Shown here piece by piece: positions 33,801-40,962 of a stretch of 64,000 nucleotides of DNA. A program made the position numbers and the translations under genes. The number at the start of each line of letters is the position of its first letter. Position 1 is the stretch's first letter. Location: NCBI GenBank assembly GCA_019634675.1, contig JAHCAX010000009.1, positions 14,201 to 78,200 of the forward strand, read 5' to 3'. This DNA comes from Acherontichlamydia pituitae. GTDB taxonomy: Bacteria > Chlamydiota > Chlamydiia > Chlamydiales > Rhabdochlamydiaceae. Below the pieces are notes generated by a model. The model was given only the letters and a program-made list of their open reading frames with translations. It made no database searches and was not told the origin of the DNA.

Positions 33801-35875
33801 ACGGTGCAGAACGGGAACGCCTTGCTCGTCTTGAAATCGCCCAACTGAAGCATGAAGGCGGTACAAAAGACTCACGCATCGCTGATCTAGAAAGAGATGG
33901 CAAAGGCAAAGACGACCGCATCAGAGAACTTGAGGAAATAGTCCGCAGGCTTCAAGAAGAACTCAAGACTGCTCGTCTTGACTGGGCGGAAAAAGAGCGC
34001 TTGCATGGCGTTGCAATCGGTAATAAAGATGGAAGAATTGAGGAAATTGCTCAAAAATATCAGGCATTGAAACTTGAGAAACAAGAGCTGCAAGCACGGT
34101 TTGAACAGCTTATCGATGATTCAGACCGAAACGACAGAGCGTTAAACGCCCGCATCGCTGAACTGGAAAAAGGGATCCCTTCTCTCATTGCCAAACTCCA
34201 ACAAACACAGTTAGAACTTGAAGAAGCTCAAGCGCGATTAGAAGCTGGCACGAGAAATTTTGACGAGATGAAGCAGCGCTGGTTAAAAACGAAAAAAGCG
34301 CTGGACGAAGTAACAAGCATTAAAGCTGCCCTCGAAGAAGAATCCGCTCTGCATGCCAAAGCAGAACAAGCGTGGGAAAAAGAGAAGCAGCGTATGCAGC
34401 GCGCCATTGAAAAAGCAACGGAAGAAAGCAGGCTCACTGGTATTGAAAATACAGGACTGCGCCAAGACCTAGAGAGCGCTCTTGAACGGCTTCGCACTCA
34501 AACTGCTGAAAATCGAAGGCAAACACAAGCGTATGAAAAACAAAAAGGCGATCTCGATTCGATCATTGCAAGCTTGTCTGCCGATCTAGGCTTGGAAAAA
34601 GATCGCGTCCGCAGGATCCAAGAGATGCAACGGGAAACGACACGACGCGTGGGCGAATTGGAAGGGCTTCAAAAAAATTTAGAAAGAGACCTTCAACTGG
34701 CAACAGAGGAAAGAGATGACCTCCGCTCTGCATATGACAACTTAGAGCCCGAGCTGCTCAGGCAGCAGGAAGAATTTGGCCATGAAGTCGATCGGATCCA
34801 ACTCGCAGCCAATGAAAGACAACGCTCTCTGCTTGACGAAATGGAGCGCTTGGATAGACGCGCAAGAGAGTTGGAGGAGGAGCTTGAGCTCCTGCGTACA
34901 CACCGTTCTGTTTCGGCTGCAGCTCCGATTGACTTTGCTAATCCCAATCCGCCTCCAGTTGATCTGGCCTCCCCCGCCGCAGCTGTCGACCAGGGGATAG
35001 CAGTCGCACGCCAACTGGAAGAAATTGTGAGGGAGATCAGCGCTGAACCGATCATCCTGTCCCGCTTAGACCAATCGCTGATCGATGGCTACCATTTGAA
35101 CCGCCAGCTGAGTCAAATCGAAGAAATGGACTTTGATAAAGCAACCGGCGAACTTCGCGTGACGATTACCGACGCTCTTTCAAGAGAATTGCATCTACCA
35201 AGAAACTTCTCTCTTAAGCCAGGCGCCAATGGGGCCTCTTTAGGCGATGGGTTTGTATTGCCAAAAGATCGTCCACGCCAAAAAGATGAGGCCAATAGGA
35301 TCTGCAGGATCATGCTGATCAAGCGGCTGCAAACGATTCGCGGCGAGCTGATGGGTTCAACAAAAGGCGCTGAAGAGAGCAAAGCGACTCCATGGAGGAC
35401 ATGGGGAGAAGTGTTCAAAAACTTCACCGCTTTTTGCCATGAGATGAATCGGAACTTGCCGACCTTAAGGCGCCACATCGTCAATTACAAGCGGGACTTT
35501 GCACGATTGCGCCTGCAAGGGATCGATGAAGCCCTGCTCAAACGATGCGTCGAAGCTAGAAAAATTCCAGAAGAGGTCCATGATCCGCAAAGAACAGAAA
35601 TTGCTGGTCTGATCAGGTTGTACCAAACGATGGCAAAAAGCTGCGAAGAGGTCTTTTTATACTCTTTGCCGCGAAAGATCCCGATGCACCATGCATGGAA
35701 GATCCTGATGCTGACCAACCACGGACTGCCTAGCCGAGCTTATGAAAGCGGAGCCTTGAAACCAGCTGAAGAAGCTGTCGTAGGGCCTTTGCAAGAGCTA
35801 ATCCCCCATTTCTACCACCATTTTTCCAATATGCTGCAAAATATTCAGATCGAAAATGGCCGAATTGTCGAATAG
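30890..35875 (+). CDS. Large coiled-coil protein with internal tandem repeats, paralogue of the previous gene
   Basis: This 1661-residue protein shares both conserved blocks with its upstream neighbour: residues 1-130 (DQIKGLKIFDSAS ... GAHFNIRVKDHMLIVQLM) and about 564-667 (EDFPFGTDTQF, TRVPDTWRCGEKFFLNQEG). It adds a 23-residue hydrophilic repeat at 311-402, an extended coiled coil from about 700 to 1360 with three nearly identical 35-residue repeats at 887-991, and a helical C-terminal domain with MHHAWKILMLTNHGLPSRAYE near 1604. Only 42 bases separate it from the first paralogue, so the pair is likely one operon. No signal peptide, enzyme motif or family was recognised. A bidirectional terminator follows. 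Confidence 0.8.
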   Translation: MSGTIHPDQIKGLKIFDSASQLLRLCSPHEQELGEEIAGDVDDLVHSQFFQEKFGRLFPEDLAGAHFNIRVKDHMLIVQLMRENAASRPVPEGQPIAIDLAEPADGEVIEINRTILDKADALFRKCQNGHIHSHRSSAASSLRERAVDLTRLSDEDLNDELVSREHRGTIDEIPPPLRRRRLNPPSRSEQSARTVREDLSETLRSARQIQFNLQQEADQLIRRPDATIEQLSPLHEQIRRLEQQIQRLSQQLGIPQSSIQATATDTSPLVQRIFDRLSRIEERLRQLESYEATQPTSSGHIPPLSNQDLSARREDTSAHQRSLSDVPAQTDRNARREDGSTRQRSQSDTGAQTDRTPTREDDATHQRSRSDVGAQTDSIATRTDNSRHQRVHSDSTARSDPPSQREADLESALQRAREAYRNLQQDADRLSRQLHVTIDQLAPLHTQIRRLETQVQRLSEQLGNPLIATSDGTQTQTTPILERIQDRLSRIDEHLSELEGPRLIPAGSSPSSDRVDALEQECNQLEAQLREVTKQLDVLRERNLELSTQLSTLTSPSPNLPRLTNEQFRLLLSLAQQLGHPSVRDSEDFPFGTDTQFLDLPQEIRDSVYFQMYSICYPTRVPDTWRCGEKFFLNQEGLHGNNGLRSLAITRYLNQSLANEFATLGNGQASSPDVMARFDLLAEEDQIGILRQYQFLHRKSEEPLETTRESFLGLNDTTATNEERNEAISRYLQVQISERYGKMISELTDELLRLAEQLDSTQDSYEEALDRLRLEMAQLREQSRLDLASAMFHASSIQSELDTARGQIAQLTGDLSSKDLQIAALHQQASEAAEQQQRAREQIDQLTRIGRGKDIDIAQLRINLRQAGERERCALDEIARLTLEASTKDSRISALEQDIRNGAERERLARLEIAQLKHEGGTKDSRISTLEQDIRNGAERERLARLEIAQLKHEGGTKDSRISALEQDIRDGAERERLARLEIAQLKHEGGTKDSRIADLERDGKGKDDRIRELEEIVRRLQEELKTARLDWAEKERLHGVAIGNKDGRIEEIAQKYQALKLEKQELQARFEQLIDDSDRNDRALNARIAELEKGIPSLIAKLQQTQLELEEAQARLEAGTRNFDEMKQRWLKTKKALDEVTSIKAALEEESALHAKAEQAWEKEKQRMQRAIEKATEESRLTGIENTGLRQDLESALERLRTQTAENRRQTQAYEKQKGDLDSIIASLSADLGLEKDRVRRIQEMQRETTRRVGELEGLQKNLERDLQLATEERDDLRSAYDNLEPELLRQQEEFGHEVDRIQLAANERQRSLLDEMERLDRRARELEEELELLRTHRSVSAAAPIDFANPNPPPVDLASPAAAVDQGIAVARQLEEIVREISAEPIILSRLDQSLIDGYHLNRQLSQIEEMDFDKATGELRVTITDALSRELHLPRNFSLKPGANGASLGDGFVLPKDRPRQKDEANRICRIMLIKRLQTIRGELMGSTKGAEESKATPWRTWGEVFKNFTAFCHEMNRNLPTLRRHIVNYKRDFARLRLQGIDEALLKRCVEARKIPEEVHDPQRTEIAGLIRLYQTMAKSCEEVFLYSLPRKIPMHHAWKILMLTNHGLPSRAYESGALKPAEEAVVGPLQELIPHFYHHFSNMLQNIQIENGRIVE
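31820..32095 (+). repeat. Four 69-bp in-frame tandem repeats (23 residues each)
   Basis: Copies begin at 31820, 31889, 31958 and 32027. The unit reads ARREDxSxxQRSxSDxxAQTD with divergence rising in copy 4. The unit is a multiple of three, so copy-number changes would keep the frame. The residues are strongly hydrophilic and likely disordered. Confidence 0.75.
33548..33862 (+). repeat. Three near-identical 105-bp tandem repeats (35 residues each)
   Basis: Copies start at 33548, 33653 and 33758, with a partial fourth from 33863. Each encodes TKDSRISALEQDIR then NGAERERLARLEIAQLKHEGG. The copies are almost identical at DNA level, so duplication is recent or homogenised. Thirty-five residues is exactly five heptads, so coiled-coil register is preserved when copies are gained or lost. 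Confidence 0.85.
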
Positions 35876-35888
35876 TTCTTTCTTAAAA

Positions 35889-35923
35889 TAAAAAAACCCC
35901 TCGGAACCCGAGAGGTTTTTTTC
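35889..35923. terminator. Bidirectional terminator between the coiled-coil gene and yajC
   Basis: A run of A, then ACCCCTCGG, a short AACC loop, CGAGAGGT and a run of T form a hairpin with A and T tracts on both sides. It sits between two convergent genes (ends at 35875 and 35945) and can serve both. Confidence 0.8.
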
Positions 35924-35944
35924 ACTTAAGCTAAATCTAAAGGC

Positions 35945-36349
35945 TTATCTTGACTCGCTAGCTTCGATCGTCGCTTTATCAGAACGGTCTTCTGCTGTGC
36001 CAGCTTGGACATCGGTAATTGCAGCCTTGAGCACTTCGATCTTAGCGCCGTCGTACATCGCCAAGATCACGGTGTTGTCTTGAACTTTTACAACAGTCCC
36101 GATGATCCCCATTGCTGTGATCCGGTCCCCTTTCTTCAAAGAAGTGCGGAGGTTCTCCATCTGCTTGCGGCGTTTTTGTTCTGGACGCCAGAGGATGAAG
36201 TAGAAAAACACGAGGGCGACTGCGATCATGATCAGAGTCTGCATCAGGTTGTTCTCTTTTGCAGCAGGAGCAGCTTCTCCATCAGCGAATACAGGCAGAG
36301 AACTGAGCAATGCTGCTGCGCCAAACAAAAATCCATAAACTTTTTTCAT
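35945..36349 (-). CDS. yajC: Preprotein translocase subunit YajC
   Basis: This is a YajC-family protein of about 134 residues, an accessory subunit of SecDF-YajC that supports protein export. The N-terminal hydrophobic segment looks like a cleavable signal (MKKVYGFLFGAAALLSSLP, then VFADGEAAP), as seen in chlamydial YajC proteins. The main transmembrane helix is LIMIAVALVFFYFILW, followed directly by the diagnostic RPEQKRRKQMENLRTSLKKGD and a small domain with ITAMGIIGTVVKV. The start is taken at the ATG at 36349; an ATG three codons earlier is less typical. The sequence beyond residue 110 is an acidic tail. Confidence 0.92.
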   Translation of the reverse strand: MKKVYGFLFGAAALLSSLPVFADGEAAPAAKENNLMQTLIMIAVALVFFYFILWRPEQKRRKQMENLRTSLKKGDRITAMGIIGTVVKVQDNTVILAMYDGAKIEVLKAAITDVQAGTAEDRSDKATIEASESR

Positions 36350-36386
36350 GGTTTCCATCCTTAACTAAAAAAATGTTTAAACGATA

Positions 36387-36562
36387 GAGGCAGTTGCAAC
36401 TGTAGCTTGCCCAGAAAATCGATGATTTTGAGGCCATTTACAAGTGTAAGTGTTGAAGTTGCTAACCATTGACGAGGTCGGCCCTGCGGCCAGCCAAGGA
36501 GAATGGATGAAAATGGCCTCAAAAGGGCGATTTTTCTAGGCAAATGAGTTTTGCAATTGCCT
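36387..36562. repeat. Imperfect inverted-repeat element (about 53-bp arms)
   Basis: The left arm 36387-36439 and right arm 36511-36562 are inverted copies. The inner 14 bases are perfect: TTTTGAGGCCATTT at 36426-36439 against AAATGGCCTCAAAA at 36511-36524. Outer parts share GAGGCA-TTGCAA and TTGCC-AGAAAA words. The 71-base centre contains a further GC-rich dyad, GGCCCTGCGGCC. The whole could fold into a long cruciform or RNA hairpin. It lies between yajC and rlmD, outside any gene, and resembles a non-autonomous repeat or MITE-like element. Confidence 0.6.
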
Positions 36563-36620
36563 CGATTAGGTGGATTCCAGCTTGCCTCAAATCCCCCCGG
36601 AATGCAAGCAAAAAAGGGTT

Positions 36621-38051
36621 TCAGCGTTGATTTAACAGAACAATATTTTCAATATGGACCGTATGAGGAAACTGGTCGACAGGCTGAATGACTTCAAGGG
36701 TATAGCCGGCATTTATAATTTCCTGAACGTTAGCAACTTGGGTAAGCGGATTGCAGGAGATATAGAGGACCTGCTGCGGTTTAAGGCTTAAGATGTGGGA
36801 AATCGCGGCCGGATCAAGGCCTGGACGCGGCGGGTCGACGATCACAAGGTCGGGCGGGATGAAATCGGGAGATCCCATTAGTTCTGCAAGGACCTTGCCG
36901 ACATCGCCGCAAATCAGGCGCAGATTCGAGATCCCGTTGACCTCTTGGTTGCTCTGCGCATCAAAGAGGGCGTGGGGATTGAGCTCGATCGAAGTGACAA
37001 GGTCGGACTGAAGCGCCATGGCAAGGCCAAGGGTCGCTGTTCCAGCATAGAGATCGAGGACATGCCGCCTCTTTGTTGAGACAAGTTTTAAAGCTGCGGA
37101 ATACAGTTTTTCAGCCTGCAAGGTGTTCGGCTGAAAAAACGAGGTCGGACTGATCTTGAACTGAAGCTCAGCATGGCGGCTCCCCGTATCGATGTTCAGC
37201 TTCTCAGCGATGTGGTCAGGACCGTGCAGGTGCATCTCGAAAAACTGGGTAGGAGCTCCCTTTTTCAGCTGCTGGATCCTCAAAAAAATGCTCAGCCACT
37301 CGTGCTGTTCCTGAGGAACTGCCTGCTTGACCGCTTCGATAAATCCTTGGAGCTGGGGCTGTTTCAAGGCAAAATCGGGATTGCCGGAAACGGTCAGCAT
37401 TGCCATCTTGTCCCCCGTCCGGATCCCTTCGCGAACGATCAGGGTGCGCAAAGATCCCGTATCGTTCATCCGATAGGCATCAAGACCGCTTTTTTCCCAC
37501 CATGCGCGCACATGTCTAAGAACATCGATAAACCAAGGGTTGACCAGATGGCATTCAGAGAGGTTGAGGACTTTGCCTTTCGACCCCGCGATCATGAGGC
37601 CGAAGAACTTCTCCCCGGCGCGGTTCTGGGAAAATGAAAACTCCATCTTGTTCCGATAGCGCCATGGGCTTTCACAGGGTATGATAGGACGCGTTTGGGT
37701 TTGATCGGTGATGAGAGGCGTGAAGAGCTTTTCGACAAAAGACTGTTTTTCCCTTAGCTGTGCAGCGTAGTCCATCGCCTGAAAGGCGCAACCCCCGCAT
37801 TCGGGGACATGGACGCATCGAGGATCTACTCGCAAAGCAGACGGAGCGATCACCTCGCGGATCGTCCCTTGGGCCTTTCCTTTTCTCTTGGGCCCTATCT
37901 GGACACGGAGTGTATCGCCAGGGATTCCCCCGACAACATCGACCTGTGTGTCCGAAGAAGGAGGCGCTTTGCGATAGATCCCAACGCCGCGCCCTTTGCG
38001 GCTAAGGCGGTCGATCTGAAGTTCGATTTCTGGAAAAGGAGATGAAGTCAT
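36621..38051 (-). CDS. rlmD: 23S rRNA (uracil-5-)-methyltransferase RlmD/RumA-type
   Basis: This 476-residue SAM-dependent RNA methyltransferase forms m5U in 23S rRNA. An N-terminal TRAM domain (IELQIDRLSRKGRGVGIYRK) is followed by the 4Fe-4S cysteine cluster CVHVPECGGC near residue 79, with a further Cys downstream. The catalytic domain shows DLYAGTATLGLAMA near 344, IELNPHALFDAQ, VIVDPPRPGLDP near 410 and the catalytic-Cys motif LYISCNPLTQ near 435. Length and motif order fit RumA/RlmD better than the cluster-less TrmA. It may act on other m5U positions, since RlmC and RlmD are hard to separate by sequence alone. Confidence 0.9.
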   Translation of the reverse strand: MTSSPFPEIELQIDRLSRKGRGVGIYRKAPPSSDTQVDVVGGIPGDTLRVQIGPKRKGKAQGTIREVIAPSALRVDPRCVHVPECGGCAFQAMDYAAQLREKQSFVEKLFTPLITDQTQTRPIIPCESPWRYRNKMEFSFSQNRAGEKFFGLMIAGSKGKVLNLSECHLVNPWFIDVLRHVRAWWEKSGLDAYRMNDTGSLRTLIVREGIRTGDKMAMLTVSGNPDFALKQPQLQGFIEAVKQAVPQEQHEWLSIFLRIQQLKKGAPTQFFEMHLHGPDHIAEKLNIDTGSRHAELQFKISPTSFFQPNTLQAEKLYSAALKLVSTKRRHVLDLYAGTATLGLAMALQSDLVTSIELNPHALFDAQSNQEVNGISNLRLICGDVGKVLAELMGSPDFIPPDLVIVDPPRPGLDPAAISHILSLKPQQVLYISCNPLTQVANVQEIINAGYTLEVIQPVDQFPHTVHIENIVLLNQR

Positions 38052-38139
38052 GCCGGATAGAATAGCTCAGCTGAAACGGGATTGCAAATGGTTTTCCGCT
38101 TCCATGGCCCTCGAGCCTAAGCTGCTGACAAGGTTCGGC

Positions 38140-38379
38140 CTACTTCCTCTTTTTGCTGGCTTTTGCAGCAGCTTTTTTGCCCTTCTTACTTTCTCTAGCC
38201 TCTTTCTTCTCTGCAGTGATCGATTCTTTCCTATAGACTTTGGCAATTTTAGCAAGTTTGATCGTACAGGTGCGCACCCGCTGGGCTGCAGCTTTATTGC
38301 CCCTTAATGATTTGTCGAGATCCCTGCAGATTTCTCCAAGCTGTTTTTTCATTGTATGAATGGTCTCTTTTAAGCTCAT
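38140..38379 (-). CDS. hctA: Histone H1-like DNA-binding protein Hc1
   Basis: This 79-residue basic protein matches the chlamydial nucleoid-condensing protein Hc1. The central GNKAAAQRVRTCTIKLAKIA followed by KVYRKESITAEKKEA is close to the conserved core of Chlamydia HctA, and the tail KKGKKAAAKASKKRK is the lysine/alanine-rich DNA-binding end. Start choice: an ATG at 38397 would add six codons, but the AGGAG lies within those codons, seven bases before the ATG at 38379, so the shorter form is chosen. The tail is short compared with that of Chlamydia trachomatis. Hc1 compacts the chromosome in elementary bodies. This gene is the best single indicator that the host genome is chlamydial. Confidence 0.9.
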   Translation of the reverse strand: MSLKETIHTMKKQLGEICRDLDKSLRGNKAAAQRVRTCTIKLAKIAKVYRKESITAEKKEARESKKGKKAAAKASKKRK

Positions 38380-38399
38380 AAGCCATCTCCTGTCCAAGA

Positions 38400-38434
38400 T
38401 ATATACCTTAAGTCCATATGCCCTTTGAGCATAT
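38400..38434 (-). promoter_or_regulatory. Possible hctA promoter region with dyad
   Basis: On the minus strand a TATATAT box lies about 25 bases upstream of the hctA start. Just upstream of it the inverted repeat ATATGC-N7-GCATAT spans 38416-38434. No good -35 is visible at normal spacing. The dyad could bind a stage-specific regulator; this is only suggestive. Confidence 0.25.
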
Positions 38435-38549
38435 TGTGCAAGGCATTTTTAAAAAAAATCCTACTTCTTTTTAGATTTTTTTAACCATTTTAAAATTCAC
38501 ATCCCGAAATAGCGGATGCGATGAAAATTGTACAATGCTGCTCCTGCTT

Positions 38550-38573
38550 AGGTTGTGTGAATTTCGACTTGTC
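38550..38573 (-). repeat. Dispersed 24-bp intergenic repeat, copy 2
   Basis: The reverse complement matches 20470-20493 at 23 of 24 bases. It lies in the divergent region between hctA and the aminotransferase gene. Confidence 0.5.
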
Positions 38574-38647
38574 GAGGCAAAGCTCGGCAGTTGGCTCAAA
38601 TCGCATTTTTTGCTATATCCTTCAAATATCAAAAGTTTGGAGTGCAG

Positions 38648-39544
38648 ATGTTTTTCATCAATGGATCCTACGTCAGTGAAACAGATGCTAAAATCTCGGT
38701 GCTCGACTTAAGCATTTTGCGCGGCTTCGGCGTTTTTGATTATCTGCGCACCTATTCGGGAAAGCCGTTCCATCTCTCAGAACACCTGCTGCGGCTGCAG
38801 TATTCCGCGCAGCAGTTAGGCCTTGAACTTCCGTATACCCTGGAAAAGATCTCAAAGATCATCAATGAGGTCCTCAGGCTCAACCAGCTTGCAGAGGCCA
38901 GCATCAAGATCATTGCTACCGGAGGCATCAGTCCCGACCAGTTCACCCCTCAGCACCCTGCGACACTGATCGTCTTCGCCTATCCCCTCGCCTCCTATCC
39001 GCCAGAGTATTTTACCAAAGGGATCAACGTCGTCACAACGCGGCTTATGCGCAGCATGCCCTCTTGCAAAACGACCCAGTACATCCCGGGGATCATCGCC
39101 CTTCAGCAAGGCCGCTCTTCCAACGCCAAAGAAGCCCTCTACGTCAATGCAAAAGGAGAGATCCTTGAGGCGACCACCAGCAACTTCTTCGGAGTCAAAG
39201 AAGGGAAACTCTACACCTGCATGTCGGAAGAGGTCCTTGCAGGAATTACGCGCGAGGTTGTTCTGAAGATCGCTAAAGGCCAATTTCCAATCTGCTTCGA
39301 GCCGATCGCTATCGATGAGATCGACCAGCTTGACGAAGCCTTCATTACCGCCAGCAATAAGGAAGTGATGCCCGTTGTCGCCATCGACAGCACACCGATC
39401 GGAAGCGGCAAAGTGGGGCCGATCACCACTCAGGCCATGTCCCTCTTCCGCAACTACACCAAGCAGGACAATTGGCCATTGCTGGACATCCCCCGCTATG
39501 CCGCAGTCTTGCAAACATCTGATATTCAACTGCTTAAAAAATAG
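38648..39544 (+). CDS. Class IV (branched-chain / D-amino acid type) PLP aminotransferase
   Basis: This PLP enzyme of about 298 residues belongs to fold type IV, the family of branched-chain aminotransferase, D-amino acid transaminase and aminodeoxychorismate lyase. Family motifs: LDLSILRGFGVFDYLRT near residue 20, the PLP lysine in SCKTTQYIPG near 140, ALYVNAKGEILEATTSNFF near 170, LAGITREVVL near 198 and AFITASNKEVMPV near 236. The ATG at 38648 (MFFINGSYVSE) has GGAG upstream and matches family N-termini; an upstream ATG at 38591 is less likely. The exact substrate cannot be assigned. Confidence 0.88.
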   Translation: MFFINGSYVSETDAKISVLDLSILRGFGVFDYLRTYSGKPFHLSEHLLRLQYSAQQLGLELPYTLEKISKIINEVLRLNQLAEASIKIIATGGISPDQFTPQHPATLIVFAYPLASYPPEYFTKGINVVTTRLMRSMPSCKTTQYIPGIIALQQGRSSNAKEALYVNAKGEILEATTSNFFGVKEGKLYTCMSEEVLAGITREVVLKIAKGQFPICFEPIAIDEIDQLDEAFITASNKEVMPVVAIDSTPIGSGKVGPITTQAMSLFRNYTKQDNWPLLDIPRYAAVLQTSDIQLLKK

Positions 39545-39609
39545 CTGTTGATTTTAGCCGTAGTTACGGATATAATCACCCTTATATATCAGCCATACAA
39601 ACGGACATC

Positions 39610-40962
39610 ATGCGCAGAACCTTAGAATCAGAGCTCAAAAAATGGAAGAGCTCCCCTCATCGTTACCCCCTTCTTTTACGCGGAGCTAGGCAAGTTGGAA
39701 AGACTTACCTCATCGAGCAATTTGGCAAAGATTTTGAATCCTTTGAGATTGTTAATTTTGAGGCTCAGCCTGAGGCAGCGGCATGTTTTGAAACAGTCAA
39801 GCCCATCGAGATCATCCAAAAACTAGAACTATTGACAAAGCGCCCCATCCGCCCAGGAAAGACCCTCTTATTCCTAGATGAAATCCAAATTTGCCCTAAT
39901 GCGATTACTGCTCTGCGCTACTTTAAGGAAACGATGCCCGATTTGCATGTCATTGGAGCAGGATCGCTTCTCGAATTTTCTCTAGTCGAAGGACGTTTTT
40001 CTTTTCCCGTTGGCAGAGTCCAATTCATTTACCTGCACCCGGTATCATTTCAAGAATTTTTAGCTGCTTCAGGAGACGAAAAATTACTGTCCATCTTGGA
40101 AAACTGCACGCCTGAAGATCCTCCGCCTTCCGCGGTCCATTCCGATCTCATCCGCAGAGCGAAAGAGTACTTTATCATCGGCGGAATGCCGGCAGTAGTC
40201 AGTCAATTCATGACAACCCGATCTCTTCTAGAACAAAGCCGTATCCAAGATCTTCTCCTCGCTACCTATCGGGCTGACTTTGGAAAATACGCAACAGAGG
40301 CCGAACAGAAATATCTTCGCATTCTATTTGATGGGATTCCTTATCAAGTAGGAGGACAGTTTAAGTATGCAACGATAGATCCCCACATTAAATCGCGAGA
40401 ATTGAAAGCTGCTCTTGAACAACTTCGAATGGCAGGTCTTGTTTATCCAATCTTATCCACCTCAGCTTCCGGCATCCCTCTTGCTGCGCAGATAAAACCC
40501 AATAAATTTAAGCCCTTGTTTTTAGATATTGGACTTGTACAAAGAGCTCTGCAAGTCGATCCAGAACAAATGCTATCAAACCCATTAAGCCAAATTCATC
40601 GAGGAGCGCTAGCGGAGCAATTCGTAGGCCAGGAATTCATTGCCTATGGTGATTGCTATCGACAGGACAGCCTCTATTTTTGGGAAAGGGAAAAGCACTC
40701 TAGTTCTGCCGAAGTCGATTATGTCATTACTGTTGGACAATCGATTGTTCCCGTCGAAGTAAAAGCGGGAGCTCAAGGCCACCTCAAATCTTTGAATCAA
40801 TTCATGATAGAAAAAAAGTCGAAAATCGGAATCCGAATTTCAGAACAGCCCCTTTTACTCAAAGACCAAATTTTATCAATTCCATTTTATCTGATTGCTC
40901 AAATTCCTCGACTTGTAAGGCATACCGAAGCAAGAGGTTTAATCGGAAATTCAATTCATTGA
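39610..40962 (+). CDS. AAA_14/DUF4143 ATP-binding protein
   Basis: This 450-residue protein has the two-part architecture of AAA_14 plus DUF4143. The ATPase part shows Walker A LRGARQVGKTYLIEQF near residue 22 and Walker B LLFLDEIQICPNAI near 88, with sensor-like VIGAGSLLEFSL near 118. The C-terminal DUF4143 domain includes a restriction-endonuclease-like tail: FVGQEFIAYG, EVDYVI and PVEVKAGAQGHLKSL near 390. The D-x(n)-E-x-K pattern of that tail suggests a PD-(D/E)XK fold. Members are common in bacteria, often in variable regions, and their role is unknown. The gene overlaps the convergent next gene by 7 bases. Confidence 0.88.
   Translation: MRRTLESELKKWKSSPHRYPLLLRGARQVGKTYLIEQFGKDFESFEIVNFEAQPEAAACFETVKPIEIIQKLELLTKRPIRPGKTLLFLDEIQICPNAITALRYFKETMPDLHVIGAGSLLEFSLVEGRFSFPVGRVQFIYLHPVSFQEFLAASGDEKLLSILENCTPEDPPPSAVHSDLIRRAKEYFIIGGMPAVVSQFMTTRSLLEQSRIQDLLLATYRADFGKYATEAEQKYLRILFDGIPYQVGGQFKYATIDPHIKSRELKAALEQLRMAGLVYPILSTSASGIPLAAQIKPNKFKPLFLDIGLVQRALQVDPEQMLSNPLSQIHRGALAEQFVGQEFIAYGDCYRQDSLYFWEREKHSSSAEVDYVITVGQSIVPVEVKAGAQGHLKSLNQFMIEKKSKIGIRISEQPLLLKDQILSIPFYLIAQIPRLVRHTEARGLIGNSIH

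Noticed and set aside
33548..33862. Regular 105-bp repeats considered as a CRISPR array
   Set aside because: Repeats are contiguous with no spacers, in-frame and coiled-coil coding.
38852..39529. 225-codon minus-strand frame opposite the aminotransferase gene
   Set aside because: The plus strand carries a clear class IV aminotransferase; the antisense peptide is Asp/Gly/His-rich as expected for a shadow.
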